Positions 17,047 to 23,812 of a stretch of DNA of 56,126 nt are shown piece by piece. Within the stretch, counting starts at the first letter, position 1. The number at the start of each line of letters is the position of its first letter. Source of the DNA: JBMNCR01 sp049366695 (GTDB taxonomy: Bacteria > Bacillota > Clostridia > Eubacteriales > Alkalibacteraceae); assembly GCA_049366695.1 (NCBI GenBank), contig JBMNCR010000084.1:1-56126 (forward strand), written 5' to 3'. Made by a program: the position numbers and the translations under genes. Below the pieces are notes generated by a model. The model saw only the letters and a list, made by a program, of their open reading frames with translations. It searched no databases and was not told the origin of the DNA.

Positions 17047-19401
17047 GTGAGTAACGAAAATTTAGAAAATAATTCTCAAATGAATGATGATATAGAGGAA
17101 AAAATAATACCGTTGATTCCACTAAGAGGATTAAGTGTATTTCCGGGAACGGTTATTCATTTTGATGTAGGCAGAAAAAAATCAATTAAAGCATTAGAAG
17201 AAGCTATGGCAGATAATCAAATGGTAGCGCTAGTATCTCAAAAAAATATAGATGTAGATTTGCCAGAAGAAGAACATTTATATAAGGTTGGAACATTAGC
17301 TAATATTAAGCAGTTGTTAAAGATTCCAGGTAATATAATAAGAGTATTGGTGGAAGTTAAAAGTAGAATTAATATTAAAGAATTTGTTGATAATGATCCG
17401 TACTTTAATATATTATTTGAGGATATAGAAACACAAACATTAACGGATAAAGAAAGTTTAGCATTGCTTAGAATGACAAAGCAATCTTTTTCGGAATATA
17501 TTAATCTTACAAGAAAATCTTCGCCGGATATTTTGATGGCGCTGGAGAGTATAGAAAATACTGATCAATTATTAGATATTATAGCGGCAAATTTAATTCT
17601 TGAAATTGAAGAGAGTCAAGAGTTATTACAGGAACAAGATACAAAAACAAGGCTTTTTAAAACTTATGAGGTATTAGTAAAAGAATTGGAAATATTAGAA
17701 ATAGAAAAAGACATAGATGATAAGGTTAGAAATCAAATGGATAGGCAACAAAAAGAGTATTTCTTAAGAGAACAGATAAAAGTAATTCAAGAAGAACTAG
17801 GTGAAGGACAATCTACAAATATAGTACAAGAGTATAGAGAGAAATTAGAAAAACTTAATTTGGATGAAGGTATAAAAGAAAAAGTAGAAAAGGAAATTTC
17901 AAGATTAAATAAAGTGCCTTCAGGAACTTCTGAAGCAGGGGTTATACAGACTTATATTGAATGGATATTGGACTTGCCTTGGAATAGTGTTACTGAAGAA
18001 AAAATTGATATAAAAAGTGCTAGAAATGTACTTGATGAAGATCACTATTCTCTTGATAAAGTAAAAGAAAGAATCTTAGAGTATCTTGCTGTTTTAAAAC
18101 TTTCAGATACATTAAAAGGGCCTATACTTTGTTTAGTTGGACCTCCGGGAGTCGGTAAGACTTCAATAGCTAGATCCATCGCTAAAGCGTTAAATAGGAA
18201 GTTTGTTAGAATGTCATTAGGTGGAATGAGAGACGAAGCAGAAATAAGAGGTCATAGAAGAACTTATGTTGGTGCTATTCCAGGTAGAATTATTAATAAT
18301 ATTAAGCAATCAGAAAGCAAAAATCCATTATTTCTATTAGATGAGATTGATAAAATGAGTCAAGATTTTAGAGGAGATCCTGCTTCAGCATTACTTGAGG
18401 TACTAGATCCAGAACAAAACTCTACGTTCACAGATAATTATTTAGAGTTGCCTTTTGATTTATCTAAAGTTATGTTTCTTACCACTGCAAATACTGTAAG
18501 TACAATACCAAGACCGTTATTGGATAGAATGGAAATAATCGAAGTTTCAGGGTATATAGCAGAAGAAAAATTGAAAATTGCACAAAAATACTTACTTCAA
18601 AAACAATTAAAAATTCATGGATTAAAGCGTAGTAATATAAGAATTTCTGAAAATACGCTAAAAGATGTAGTGAATTATTATACTAGAGAATCAGGCGTCC
18701 GTGAGCTAGAGAGACAAATATCTAGAATCTGCAGAGTAGTTGCAAAGATAATTGTAGAAGAAGAAAAGAAAAGTGTTACAGTAAGTATAAAAAATTTAGA
18801 CAAATTTTTAGGAGTAAAAAAATACAGATACGATATTATAGAAGATAAAACTGAAATTGGTGTTGTAAATGGTTTAGCATGGACATCAGTTGGTGGTGAT
18901 ACATTACAAATAGAAGCAGTTGATATGCCAGGAAAAGGAAAAATAGAATTAACTGGTCAATTGGGAGATGTAATGAAAGAGTCTGCTAGAGCAGGTATAA
19001 GTTTTATTAGGGCAAGAGCAAAAGAGCTTAATATTGATGAGGAGTTTCACAAGAATCTAGATATTCATTTACATGTTCCAGAAGGAGCCATCCCTAAAGA
19101 TGGTCCATCAGCAGGAATTACTATGACTACTGTTGTAATATCATTATTAACTAAGAGAGCAGTAAGTCAAAACTTAGCTATGACTGGTGAAATAACTTTA
19201 AGAGGTAGAGTGCTTCCTATAGGAGGAGTAAAAGAAAAACTATTAGCTGCGTATAGAGCCGGTATTAGAAATATTATTATACCGAAGGATAATGAGAAAG
19301 ACTTACAGGATATACCTAAAGATATTCTTGAGCAATTAAAAGTTTTTACTGTAGCGCATATGGATGAAGTTATTGATATTGTATTCAATGGTGGATTATA
19401 A
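17047..19401 (+). CDS. lon: ATP-dependent protease Lon
   Basis: 784-residue LonA protease. The N-terminal substrate-recognition (LAN) domain begins at IPLIPLRGLSVFPG. Walker A is GPPGVGKT (about residue 364) and Walker B LFLLDEIDKM (about 425). The C-terminal serine-lysine dyad is in KDGPSAGITM (about 686) and GGVKEKLLAA (about 729). GTG at 17047 is chosen because GAAGGAG ends 8 nt before it; an in-frame GTG at 17038 overlaps that site. The stop codon overlaps the ysxC start as TAATG. Confidence 0.96.
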   Translation: MSNENLENNSQMNDDIEEKIIPLIPLRGLSVFPGTVIHFDVGRKKSIKALEEAMADNQMVALVSQKNIDVDLPEEEHLYKVGTLANIKQLLKIPGNIIRVLVEVKSRINIKEFVDNDPYFNILFEDIETQTLTDKESLALLRMTKQSFSEYINLTRKSSPDILMALESIENTDQLLDIIAANLILEIEESQELLQEQDTKTRLFKTYEVLVKELEILEIEKDIDDKVRNQMDRQQKEYFLREQIKVIQEELGEGQSTNIVQEYREKLEKLNLDEGIKEKVEKEISRLNKVPSGTSEAGVIQTYIEWILDLPWNSVTEEKIDIKSARNVLDEDHYSLDKVKERILEYLAVLKLSDTLKGPILCLVGPPGVGKTSIARSIAKALNRKFVRMSLGGMRDEAEIRGHRRTYVGAIPGRIINNIKQSESKNPLFLLDEIDKMSQDFRGDPASALLEVLDPEQNSTFTDNYLELPFDLSKVMFLTTANTVSTIPRPLLDRMEIIEVSGYIAEEKLKIAQKYLLQKQLKIHGLKRSNIRISENTLKDVVNYYTRESGVRELERQISRICRVVAKIIVEEEKKSVTVSIKNLDKFLGVKKYRYDIIEDKTEIGVVNGLAWTSVGGDTLQIEAVDMPGKGKIELTGQLGDVMKESARAGISFIRARAKELNIDEEFHKNLDIHLHVPEGAIPKDGPSAGITMTTVVISLLTKRAVSQNLAMTGEITLRGRVLPIGGVKEKLLAAYRAGIRNIIIPKDNEKDLQDIPKDILEQLKVFTVAHMDEVIDIVFNGGL

Positions 19402-19991
19402 TGAGAATTAACAACGTTGATATAATTATTAGTGCGGTTAGCAAACAACAATATCCTATACATGATCTTCCTGAAATTTTGCTTTTAGGAAGGTCTAATG
19501 TTGGGAAATCATCATTTATCAATACAATAATTAATAGAAGATCTTTAGCTAGAACAAGTTCAAGTCCTGGAAAAACAAGAACTATTAATTTTTATAATGT
19601 GGAAGATATTTTCTGTTTTGTTGATATGCCGGGATATGGTTATGCAAAAGTTTCAAAAAAAGAAAGAAAAGATTTTAAGATAATGATTGAAGAATATGTA
19701 AATACAAGAGATAATTTATTGATTGTAGTGCAACTGATAGATTTTAGACATATACCTTCAGAAGATGATATCAGAATTAATAATTGGTTGCATAATAGTG
19801 GTATTACTCCATTGATTGTTGCTACTAAAATCGACAAAGTTAAGAAAAGCCAGTATAGTAAGAATAGTAAACAGATACAAACAGTTTTAAACATTAAAAG
19901 TATTGATGACATTATTTTGTTTTCTTCTATTGAAAAAACTGGAAAGCAAGAAGTGCTAGAAGTAATTGAGGATGTATTAGATAGTTATTGA
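19401..19991 (+). CDS. ysxC: Ribosome biogenesis GTPase YsxC (EngB)
   Basis: 196-residue GTPase needed for late 50S assembly. G motifs visible: G1 GRSNVGKSSF (about residue 31), G2 region PGKTRTINF, G3 DMPGYG (about 76), G4 TKID (about 141), G5 FSSIEKTG. It is coupled to lon by a one-base overlap (TAATG), an arrangement common in Firmicutes. Confidence 0.96.
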   Translation: MRINNVDIIISAVSKQQYPIHDLPEILLLGRSNVGKSSFINTIINRRSLARTSSSPGKTRTINFYNVEDIFCFVDMPGYGYAKVSKKERKDFKIMIEEYVNTRDNLLIVVQLIDFRHIPSEDDIRINNWLHNSGITPLIVATKIDKVKKSQYSKNSKQIQTVLNIKSIDDIILFSSIEKTGKQEVLEVIEDVLDSY

Positions 19992-20050
19992 TTTGTATTT
20001 TGCTTGTTGAAAGATACATAGATTTGTTTTTTTAAAATACAAATTTTCTA

Positions 20051-20097
20051 AATAGTGAATAATAGTAATTAATTACTATTATTCACTATTTTTTTTA
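20051..20097. terminator. Bidirectional terminator between ysxC and the convergent gene
   Basis: A perfect 40-bp palindrome (arms AATAGTGAATAATAGTAATT and its complement, 20051-20090) followed by T8 on the plus strand. The end of the convergent minus-strand gene, including its stop codon, lies inside the palindrome. Confidence 0.85.
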
Positions 20098-20888
20098 TTA
20101 TCTATTTTATCTAATAAATTAATTATATCATCTAATTGTTCCTCTTTATTTTCCTCTACTTGTTCGTTTTCACTTTCAGAATCTGGTAAAGATTTTGTAT
20201 TCGAAAGAATACTAGTGGTCTGAATTACTTTTACTATACTAACTAATTGTTTAATCTTATTATACTTATCAAAGGCTATAAAGGGTTTTAAATTTTCTAG
20301 TATGTAATCTATCTGAATTTCGTCTGCATTAGATGATTTAATTTGAACTAAACCTTTGTGTAGATTGTTTATATTATTGATTTTATCATATAAATTATCT
20401 ACTTGTTTTTTTGTTTGTGAGTTCAAATAAGGCCCCATGTCTTTTGCAATTTTTAATCCTTCTTTTAAAGATAATGATTTAACTGTTGAATTACTTTCAA
20501 CATTAGTATTATTCAGCAAATACTTAACATCTTCAATTAAACTATTACTTTTTATTATAGCTTTTAGTATAATTTGGTTTTTAGAATGAAGATAAGGATT
20601 AACAGTTTTTACTGCATCTAAAATATCTTCAGTATTAGTATTTTCACTATATGTCGCATTGAAATCAGTGTCTATAACTTCTTTTACTGTTTTTTCTTTT
20701 TCTATTTTAGATGATGGTTCGTCATCTAATGGAAAAGCTCTTCTATTAATGTTAACACTTCGGTTTCTTGAACCTTTAGGAGCCCAGTCTAGAGCTATTT
20801 CTTTTTCTATTTCAATATTTATATTTTCTTTATTTATTTGACTAAGTACAGAAATTACGAGTAATAAATTACTTAAAGGGTCAGTCAT
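20079..20888 (-). CDS. Unknown helical protein, 269 residues
   Basis: I do not recognise this protein. It starts with a short hydrophobic segment (DPLSNLLLVISVLSQI) and is otherwise hydrophilic. A basic patch (PKGSRNRSVNINRRAF, about residues 37-52) is followed by predicted helical stretches and an acidic, glutamate-rich tail (ESENEQVEENKEEQLDD). There are no cysteines. An in-frame ATG 15 bp upstream overlaps the GGAG site; ATG at 20886-20888 has GGAG 9 nt before it. It is the last of the minus-strand genes of the putative sporulation locus and ends inside the bidirectional terminator. The low-complexity helices could mark a spore-coat or scaffold protein, but that is a guess from context. 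Confidence 0.75.
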   Translation of the reverse strand: MTDPLSNLLLVISVLSQINKENINIEIEKEIALDWAPKGSRNRSVNINRRAFPLDDEPSSKIEKEKTVKEVIDTDFNATYSENTNTEDILDAVKTVNPYLHSKNQIILKAIIKSNSLIEDVKYLLNNTNVESNSTVKSLSLKEGLKIAKDMGPYLNSQTKKQVDNLYDKINNINNLHKGLVQIKSSNADEIQIDYILENLKPFIAFDKYNKIKQLVSIVKVIQTTSILSNTKSLPDSESENEQVEENKEEQLDDIINLLDKIDNKKNSE

Positions 20889-20945
20889 ATACAACAACTC
20901 CATATAATAAGCTATATGCCTATCAAATATACTATTTACGAAAAT

Positions 20946-20968
20946 ACCCCAAGATTGATAATTGGGGT
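20946..20968 (-). terminator. Terminator after the 62-residue hydrophobic protein gene
   Basis: Minus-strand ACCCCAA / TTGGGGT stem with a 9-nt loop followed by ATTTTC, starting 9 nt after the stop codon. The short T tract makes it moderate. Confidence 0.6.
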
Positions 20969-20976
20969 TTAGTTCA

Positions 20977-21165
20977 TTAAAATATGTTTAATCCATCTCC
21001 GCATAAACATAAAATAAGTACTACAATTAATAGCCAATTATCTCCTAAATTTATACCACCAAAACCACAACCATCGTCTTTGCTAAAAAACATAATTACT
21101 CCGACTACTACTAAAACAATCAATAGAGTATTATCATCATCGAAAAGACCATCAAGAAATCCCAT
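20977..21165 (-). CDS. Small Asp/Gly/Cys-rich two-helix membrane protein
   Basis: 62 residues beginning MGFLDGLFDDD. ATG at 21163-21165 has GGAGG 7 nt upstream; an in-frame start further upstream has no such site. Two hydrophobic helices, NTLLIVLVVVGVIMFF and NWLLIVVLILCLC, are joined by a Gly/Asp/Cys linker (SKDDGCGFGGINLGD). Net charge is negative. The layout of [D/N]xLL followed by a hydrophobic run, twice, matches the two 49-residue proteins upstream, so it looks like a divergent member of the same family. Short, Cys- and Gly-rich hydrophobic proteins of this style occur in spore-forming Clostridia (YjcZ-like or high-cysteine spore proteins), but I cannot assign a family with certainty. 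Confidence 0.82.
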   Translation of the reverse strand: MGFLDGLFDDDNTLLIVLVVVGVIMFFSKDDGCGFGGINLGDNWLLIVVLILCLCGDGLNIF

Positions 21166-21189
21166 TGTTTTACCTCCAATATTAATTGT

Positions 21190-21224
21190 GGGAAATGACA
21201 TAATAATATAAAATGTCATTTCCC
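21190..21224. repeat. Perfect 12-bp stem hairpin upstream of the 62-residue protein gene
   Basis: GGGAAATGACAT (21190-21201) and ATGTCATTTCCC (21213-21224) with an 11-nt loop. On the minus strand it ends about 16 nt before the ribosome binding site of the small gene and has no T run after it. On the plus strand CTTTTT follows, but no plus-strand gene precedes it. Confidence 0.75.
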
Positions 21225-21291
21225 CTTTTTAACCCATTCATTTTTGGGGTTGTCTTGTCTAATGTAGATTCTATGTTTTTACATCAGTACA

Positions 21292-21441
21292 TTATCTAGT
21301 AAATAAGATTACTAATAATAAGAAGAAGAATAATAAAGTATCATTATCGTCTCCAAAGAAACCACAACTATCGAATAATACTACAAGTAGCAAGAAAAAC
21401 ATCAATAGTGTAGAGCAATCACAATCATTAAAACAAGCCAT
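21292..21441 (-). CDS. 49-residue hydrophobic Cys/Asp protein, tandem copy 1
   Basis: Too short for ordinary ORF cut-offs but well supported: AGGAGG 7 nt before the ATG at 21439-21441, and 43 of 49 residues identical to the neighbouring copy. The protein begins MACFNDCDC and has an internal repeat, STLLMFFLLLVVLFDS and DTLLFFFLLLVILF, separated by CGFFGDDN. It would form a helical hairpin in a membrane or a hydrophobic multimer. It has three N-terminal cysteines plus one in the linker, and a single basic residue (the C-terminal Arg). No function can be assigned. It lies behind a SigK-like promoter. Confidence 0.82.
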   Translation of the reverse strand: MACFNDCDCSTLLMFFLLLVVLFDSCGFFGDDNDTLLFFFLLLVILFTR

Positions 21442-21474
21442 TTAATAACCTCCTTAAAATATCGCTACCTAAGA

Positions 21475-21503
21475 TATAATACGTGTGATATAAATATTTG
21501 GTG
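21475..21503 (-). promoter_or_regulatory. SigK-like promoter of copy 1
   Basis: Minus strand: CACC, 16 bp, CGTATTATA. This fits mACm-N16-CATANNNTA except for G at the second position of the -10. It lies about 25 bp before the ribosome binding site. Confidence 0.5.
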
Positions 21504-21533
21504 AGTAATTAATTTCTTATTAGCAATTATTTT

Positions 21534-21683
21534 TTAAGTGGTAAAGACAATAACTAATAATAAGAAGAAGAATAATAAAGTATCGTTATTATCTCCGCAG
21601 AATCCAATGCTGTCAAATAATACAACAAGTAGTAAGAAAAACATTAATAATGTTGAACAATCACAATCTTTAAAACAAGCCAT
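21534..21683 (-). CDS. 49-residue hydrophobic Cys/Asp protein, tandem copy 2
   Basis: Near-duplicate of the gene at 21292-21441, with six substitutions (for example Cys to Ile in the linker, Phe to Cys three residues on, and Arg to Thr at the C-terminus). It begins MACFKDCDC, with AGGAGG 7 nt upstream of the ATG at 21681-21683. The same internal repeat is present. The substitutions keep length, hydrophobic pattern and the total of four cysteines, which argues for selection on the protein rather than chance. It lies behind its own SigK-like promoter, back to back with the plus-strand gene at 21837. Confidence 0.82.
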   Translation of the reverse strand: MACFKDCDCSTLLMFFLLLVVLFDSIGFCGDNNDTLLFFFLLLVIVFTT

Positions 21684-21736
21684 TTAATAACCTCCTTGTA
21701 TACTTTGAATAAAAATGTTTATTATTTTATCTAATT

Positions 21737-21765
21737 TATATTACGTAGTGAACTATGAAAATGTG
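21737..21765 (-). promoter_or_regulatory. SigK-like promoter of copy 2
   Basis: Minus strand: CACA, 16 bp, CGTAATATA. One mismatch to mACm-N16-CATANNNTA, at the same -10 position as in copy 1. Confidence 0.5.
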
Positions 21766-21774
21766 AAAATAAAT

Positions 21775-21803
21775 CACAACTTTTATATAAAAAACATAAT
21801 ATA
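21775..21803 (+). promoter_or_regulatory. SigK-like promoter of the 21837 gene
   Basis: CACA (21775-21778), 16 bp, CATAATATA (21795-21803), a full match to the SigK consensus. It lies about 20 bp before the ribosome binding site AGGGAGG and is divergent from the SigK-like promoter of copy 2. Confidence 0.6.
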
Positions 21804-21836
21804 ATAATGAAATTTAATTGATAGGGAGGAATTCTT

Positions 21837-22160
21837 ATTAAAGATAAAGAGTTAATGGATATAATTTCAAAAGTCAATCAACTAAAAGAAAAAGATGAAA
21901 GCATTTACAATAATAAAATAGAAGAATTAAAAAAAACAATTGGAAAAGAAAAAGTAGAAAAGAAAATTAAAGAATTAGATGAAAAATACGGAGATGAATT
22001 AAAGCAATATGTAAAAAAGATAGAAAAATATAATAAGAATGCAACTAATAGAGAAAAAGCGGAACTAATTTTAAATATGAAAAATAAATTATCAAATGAA
22101 GATCAGAAAAAAATCAACAAACTATTAAAAATATTTAAAAATCATATGAAAGATATATAA
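21837..22160 (+). CDS. Unknown charged helical protein, probable ATT start
   Basis: About 107 residues, unrecognised and very rich in Lys and Glu. It is almost entirely predicted alpha helix (for example KVNQLKEKDESIYNNKIEEL), with no cysteines or hydrophobic segment. The first in-frame ATG (21855) is 25 nt from the strong site AGGGAGG. The only plausible initiator at normal spacing (7 nt) is ATT at 21837, as known for infC. If the ATG is used, the protein has 101 residues. It probably forms a transcription unit with the Lys/Arg-rich gene that starts 13 nt after its stop. Confidence 0.75.
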   Translation: MKDKELMDIISKVNQLKEKDESIYNNKIEELKKTIGKEKVEKKIKELDEKYGDELKQYVKKIEKYNKNATNREKAELILNMKNKLSNEDQKKINKLLKIFKNHMKDI

Positions 22161-22173
22161 CGGAGGTGAATGG

Positions 22174-22497
22174 ATGTCGATTTTAGATAAGTTTTTAAAT
22201 ACTGATCCAGAAATTAGTAAAAAGAGGGAAGAAGATAGAAAAAAAAGAATACAAGATAAAAAAGAAAGAACTAAAAAAAGAAATGAAGAAATTAAAAAAC
22301 GTAGAGAAGAGAGAATTAAAACAAGAGCTAAAACAAGAGCTGAAACAAGAACAAAAACTGCAAAAACAACAAATTCAGTTTCAGCAGAGGTAGAAGAAAA
22401 AAATATTGATGACAAACCAATTGTTTCAAACCCAAACACAACTGAAGAATATGAAACAAAATATATTAAACCTAGACAACGAAATAGACGAGAATAG
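22174..22497 (+). CDS. Unknown Lys/Arg/Glu-rich protein with short repeats
   Basis: 107 residues. After a short N-terminus (MSILDKFLNTDPEISK) comes a long, alternately charged helix (about residues 15-50) that turns into a four-residue repeat, KTRA-KTRA-ETRT-KT (about 49-62). A less ordered acidic part and a basic C-terminus (IKPRQRNRRE) follow. There are no cysteines or membrane segment. The ribosome binding site CGGAGGTGA is excellent. The composition could suit an RNA-, DNA- or polyanion-binding protein or a coat scaffold, but no family is recognised. It shares an operon with the helical gene upstream. Confidence 0.75.
   Translation: MSILDKFLNTDPEISKKREEDRKKRIQDKKERTKKRNEEIKKRREERIKTRAKTRAETRTKTAKTTNSVSAEVEEKNIDDKPIVSNPNTTEEYETKYIKPRQRNRRE
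22318..22353 (+). repeat. 12-bp in-frame tandem repeat
   Basis: AAAACAAGAGCT occurs twice exactly (22318-22329, 22330-22341) and a degenerate third unit follows. It encodes the KTRA repeat. In-frame length change by slippage is plausible. Confidence 0.8.
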
Positions 22498-22508
22498 TTC
22501 AAAATAGG

Positions 22509-22537
22509 CACTCTTTTTCTTGCTGCTACATAAAATA
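22509..22537 (+). promoter_or_regulatory. SigK-like promoter of the subtilase gene
   Basis: CACT (22509-22512), 16 bp, CATAAAATA (22529-22537). The -10 matches fully; the -35 keeps the AC core. Confidence 0.5.
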
Positions 22538-22563
22538 TATTAAGCAAAGGAAAGGAGTGTTTT

Positions 22564-23772
22564 ATTATTTCAAGTAGTATAAAAAATGTTGATAGAAGAT
22601 TGCTAAATAGGATAAAAAAAGATTCTGACGAGAAAATTTCTATTATTATATTATCCAAGAATATTGACAGATTAAAACGTAGAAAAATTTTGCAGGAATG
22701 TGGCTGTAAAATTAAATATAAATTAGATATAATCAATGGTTTTGCAGCTGAAATACCTGCTTCTAGTATAAAAAAATTATCAAAAGCACCCGAAGTTAAT
22801 TTTATTGCTGACGATTCTCAAGTGACTACACAAATGAATATTGTTAGAGGTACTATTTCTTGTGATGTATCAGAAGACATGGGGTATGATGGGGAGGGAA
22901 TAGGAGTAGCTATTTTAGATACTGGAGTATTTCCCCATGAAGATTTAACTGTACAAAGTGATAGGTTAATAGCATTTAAAGATTTTGTTAATAACATATC
23001 TGAGCCGTATGATGATAATGGTCATGGAACTCATGTAGCAGGAATTATAGGTGGAGATGGGTATTCTTCAAATGGGAAATATCGTGGGGTTGCCCCAAAG
23101 TCAAATATTATTGGAGTAAAAGTAATGAACAAGGATGGTGGAGGATCTACTTCAGATATAGTAGCCGGCATGCAATGGGTGATAAATAATAAAGATAAGT
23201 ATAATATAAAAGTTATGTCATTATCTCTAGGATCTGATCCAGATTTAAGAGAAAGTGAAGATCCTTTAGTAAAAGGAGTAAATGCTGTATGGAATAAGGG
23301 AATAGTTGTAGTAACAGCTGCTGGTAATTCTGGGCCAGATGAAAAAACAATAAACTCTCCAGGTATTAGTGATAAAATTATTACTGTAGGATGTTCAGAT
23401 TCTAAGGGTACTATTGATATCAACGATGATACTGTAGCAGAGTTTTCCAGTAGAGGACCTACAGTTGCAAATAAACTAAAACCTGATATAGTAGCTCCAG
23501 GAGTAAAAGTAAAATCATTAAAGAGTGATACGGAATACATGCCTAATAAAAGTAATTCAAAGCGAAATAAAGCAAAAGGTTATATAAATGAGAGTGGTAC
23601 ATCTATGTCAACCCCGGTAATTTCTGGTGCTATTGTACTTTTGCTACAGAAAGAACCTAAGTTAACACCAAATAATGTAAAAAGAAAATTATTAAAAAGT
23701 ACCAATAAAATAATTGCTACGAAATATGAACAAGGTAGAGGAATCGTAGATATTAAACAATTGTTGTCATAA
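22564..23772 (+). CDS. Leaderless subtilisin-like serine protease (S8), probable ATT start
   Basis: About 402 residues. Counting from TTG at 22600, the catalytic triad is Asp107 (AILDTGV), His142 (NGHGTHVAG) and Ser335 (GTSMSTPV), with oxyanion Asn243 (AAGNSG); all are present. The first 75 residues resemble an I9-type propeptide (ISIIILSKN...INGFAAEIP). No signal peptide is seen, so it should act inside the cell or forespore/mother cell, like intracellular or spore-associated subtilases (AprX, Csp). AAAGGAG at 22551-22557 has no ATG, GTG or TTG at proper distance; ATT at 22564 (or 22567) is 6-9 nt away, while TTG 22600 is 42 nt away. Which start is used is uncertain; the enzyme class is not. 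Confidence 0.88.
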   Translation: MISSSIKNVDRRLLNRIKKDSDEKISIIILSKNIDRLKRRKILQECGCKIKYKLDIINGFAAEIPASSIKKLSKAPEVNFIADDSQVTTQMNIVRGTISCDVSEDMGYDGEGIGVAILDTGVFPHEDLTVQSDRLIAFKDFVNNISEPYDDNGHGTHVAGIIGGDGYSSNGKYRGVAPKSNIIGVKVMNKDGGGSTSDIVAGMQWVINNKDKYNIKVMSLSLGSDPDLRESEDPLVKGVNAVWNKGIVVVTAAGNSGPDEKTINSPGISDKIITVGCSDSKGTIDINDDTVAEFSSRGPTVANKLKPDIVAPGVKVKSLKSDTEYMPNKSNSKRNKAKGYINESGTSMSTPVISGAIVLLLQKEPKLTPNNVKRKLLKSTNKIIATKYEQGRGIVDIKQLLS

Positions 23773-23812
23773 TATACCTAGTAGTAAGCATATAATACTC
23801 AAGGTGATAAAG

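Noticed and set aside
20984..21211. 75-codon plus-strand open frame
   Set aside because: Antisense to the 62-residue hydrophobic protein gene, Pro/Lys-rich shadow composition, no ribosome binding site; the minus-strand gene has GGAGG and family-like features.
22125..22736. 203-codon minus-strand open frame, hydrophobic
   Set aside because: It runs against three plus-strand genes with strong ribosome binding sites; its Phe/Leu/Ser-rich protein is the complement of Lys/Glu-rich coding sequence.
23031..23540. 169-codon minus-strand open frame
   Set aside because: Shadow of the subtilase catalytic domain, whose motifs are conserved in the plus frame.
23768..23797. Two CATANNNTA sequences before the gene at 23813 as SigK promoters
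   Set aside because: No AC core lies 16-17 bp upstream of either; single -10 matches are expected by chance in AT-rich DNA.
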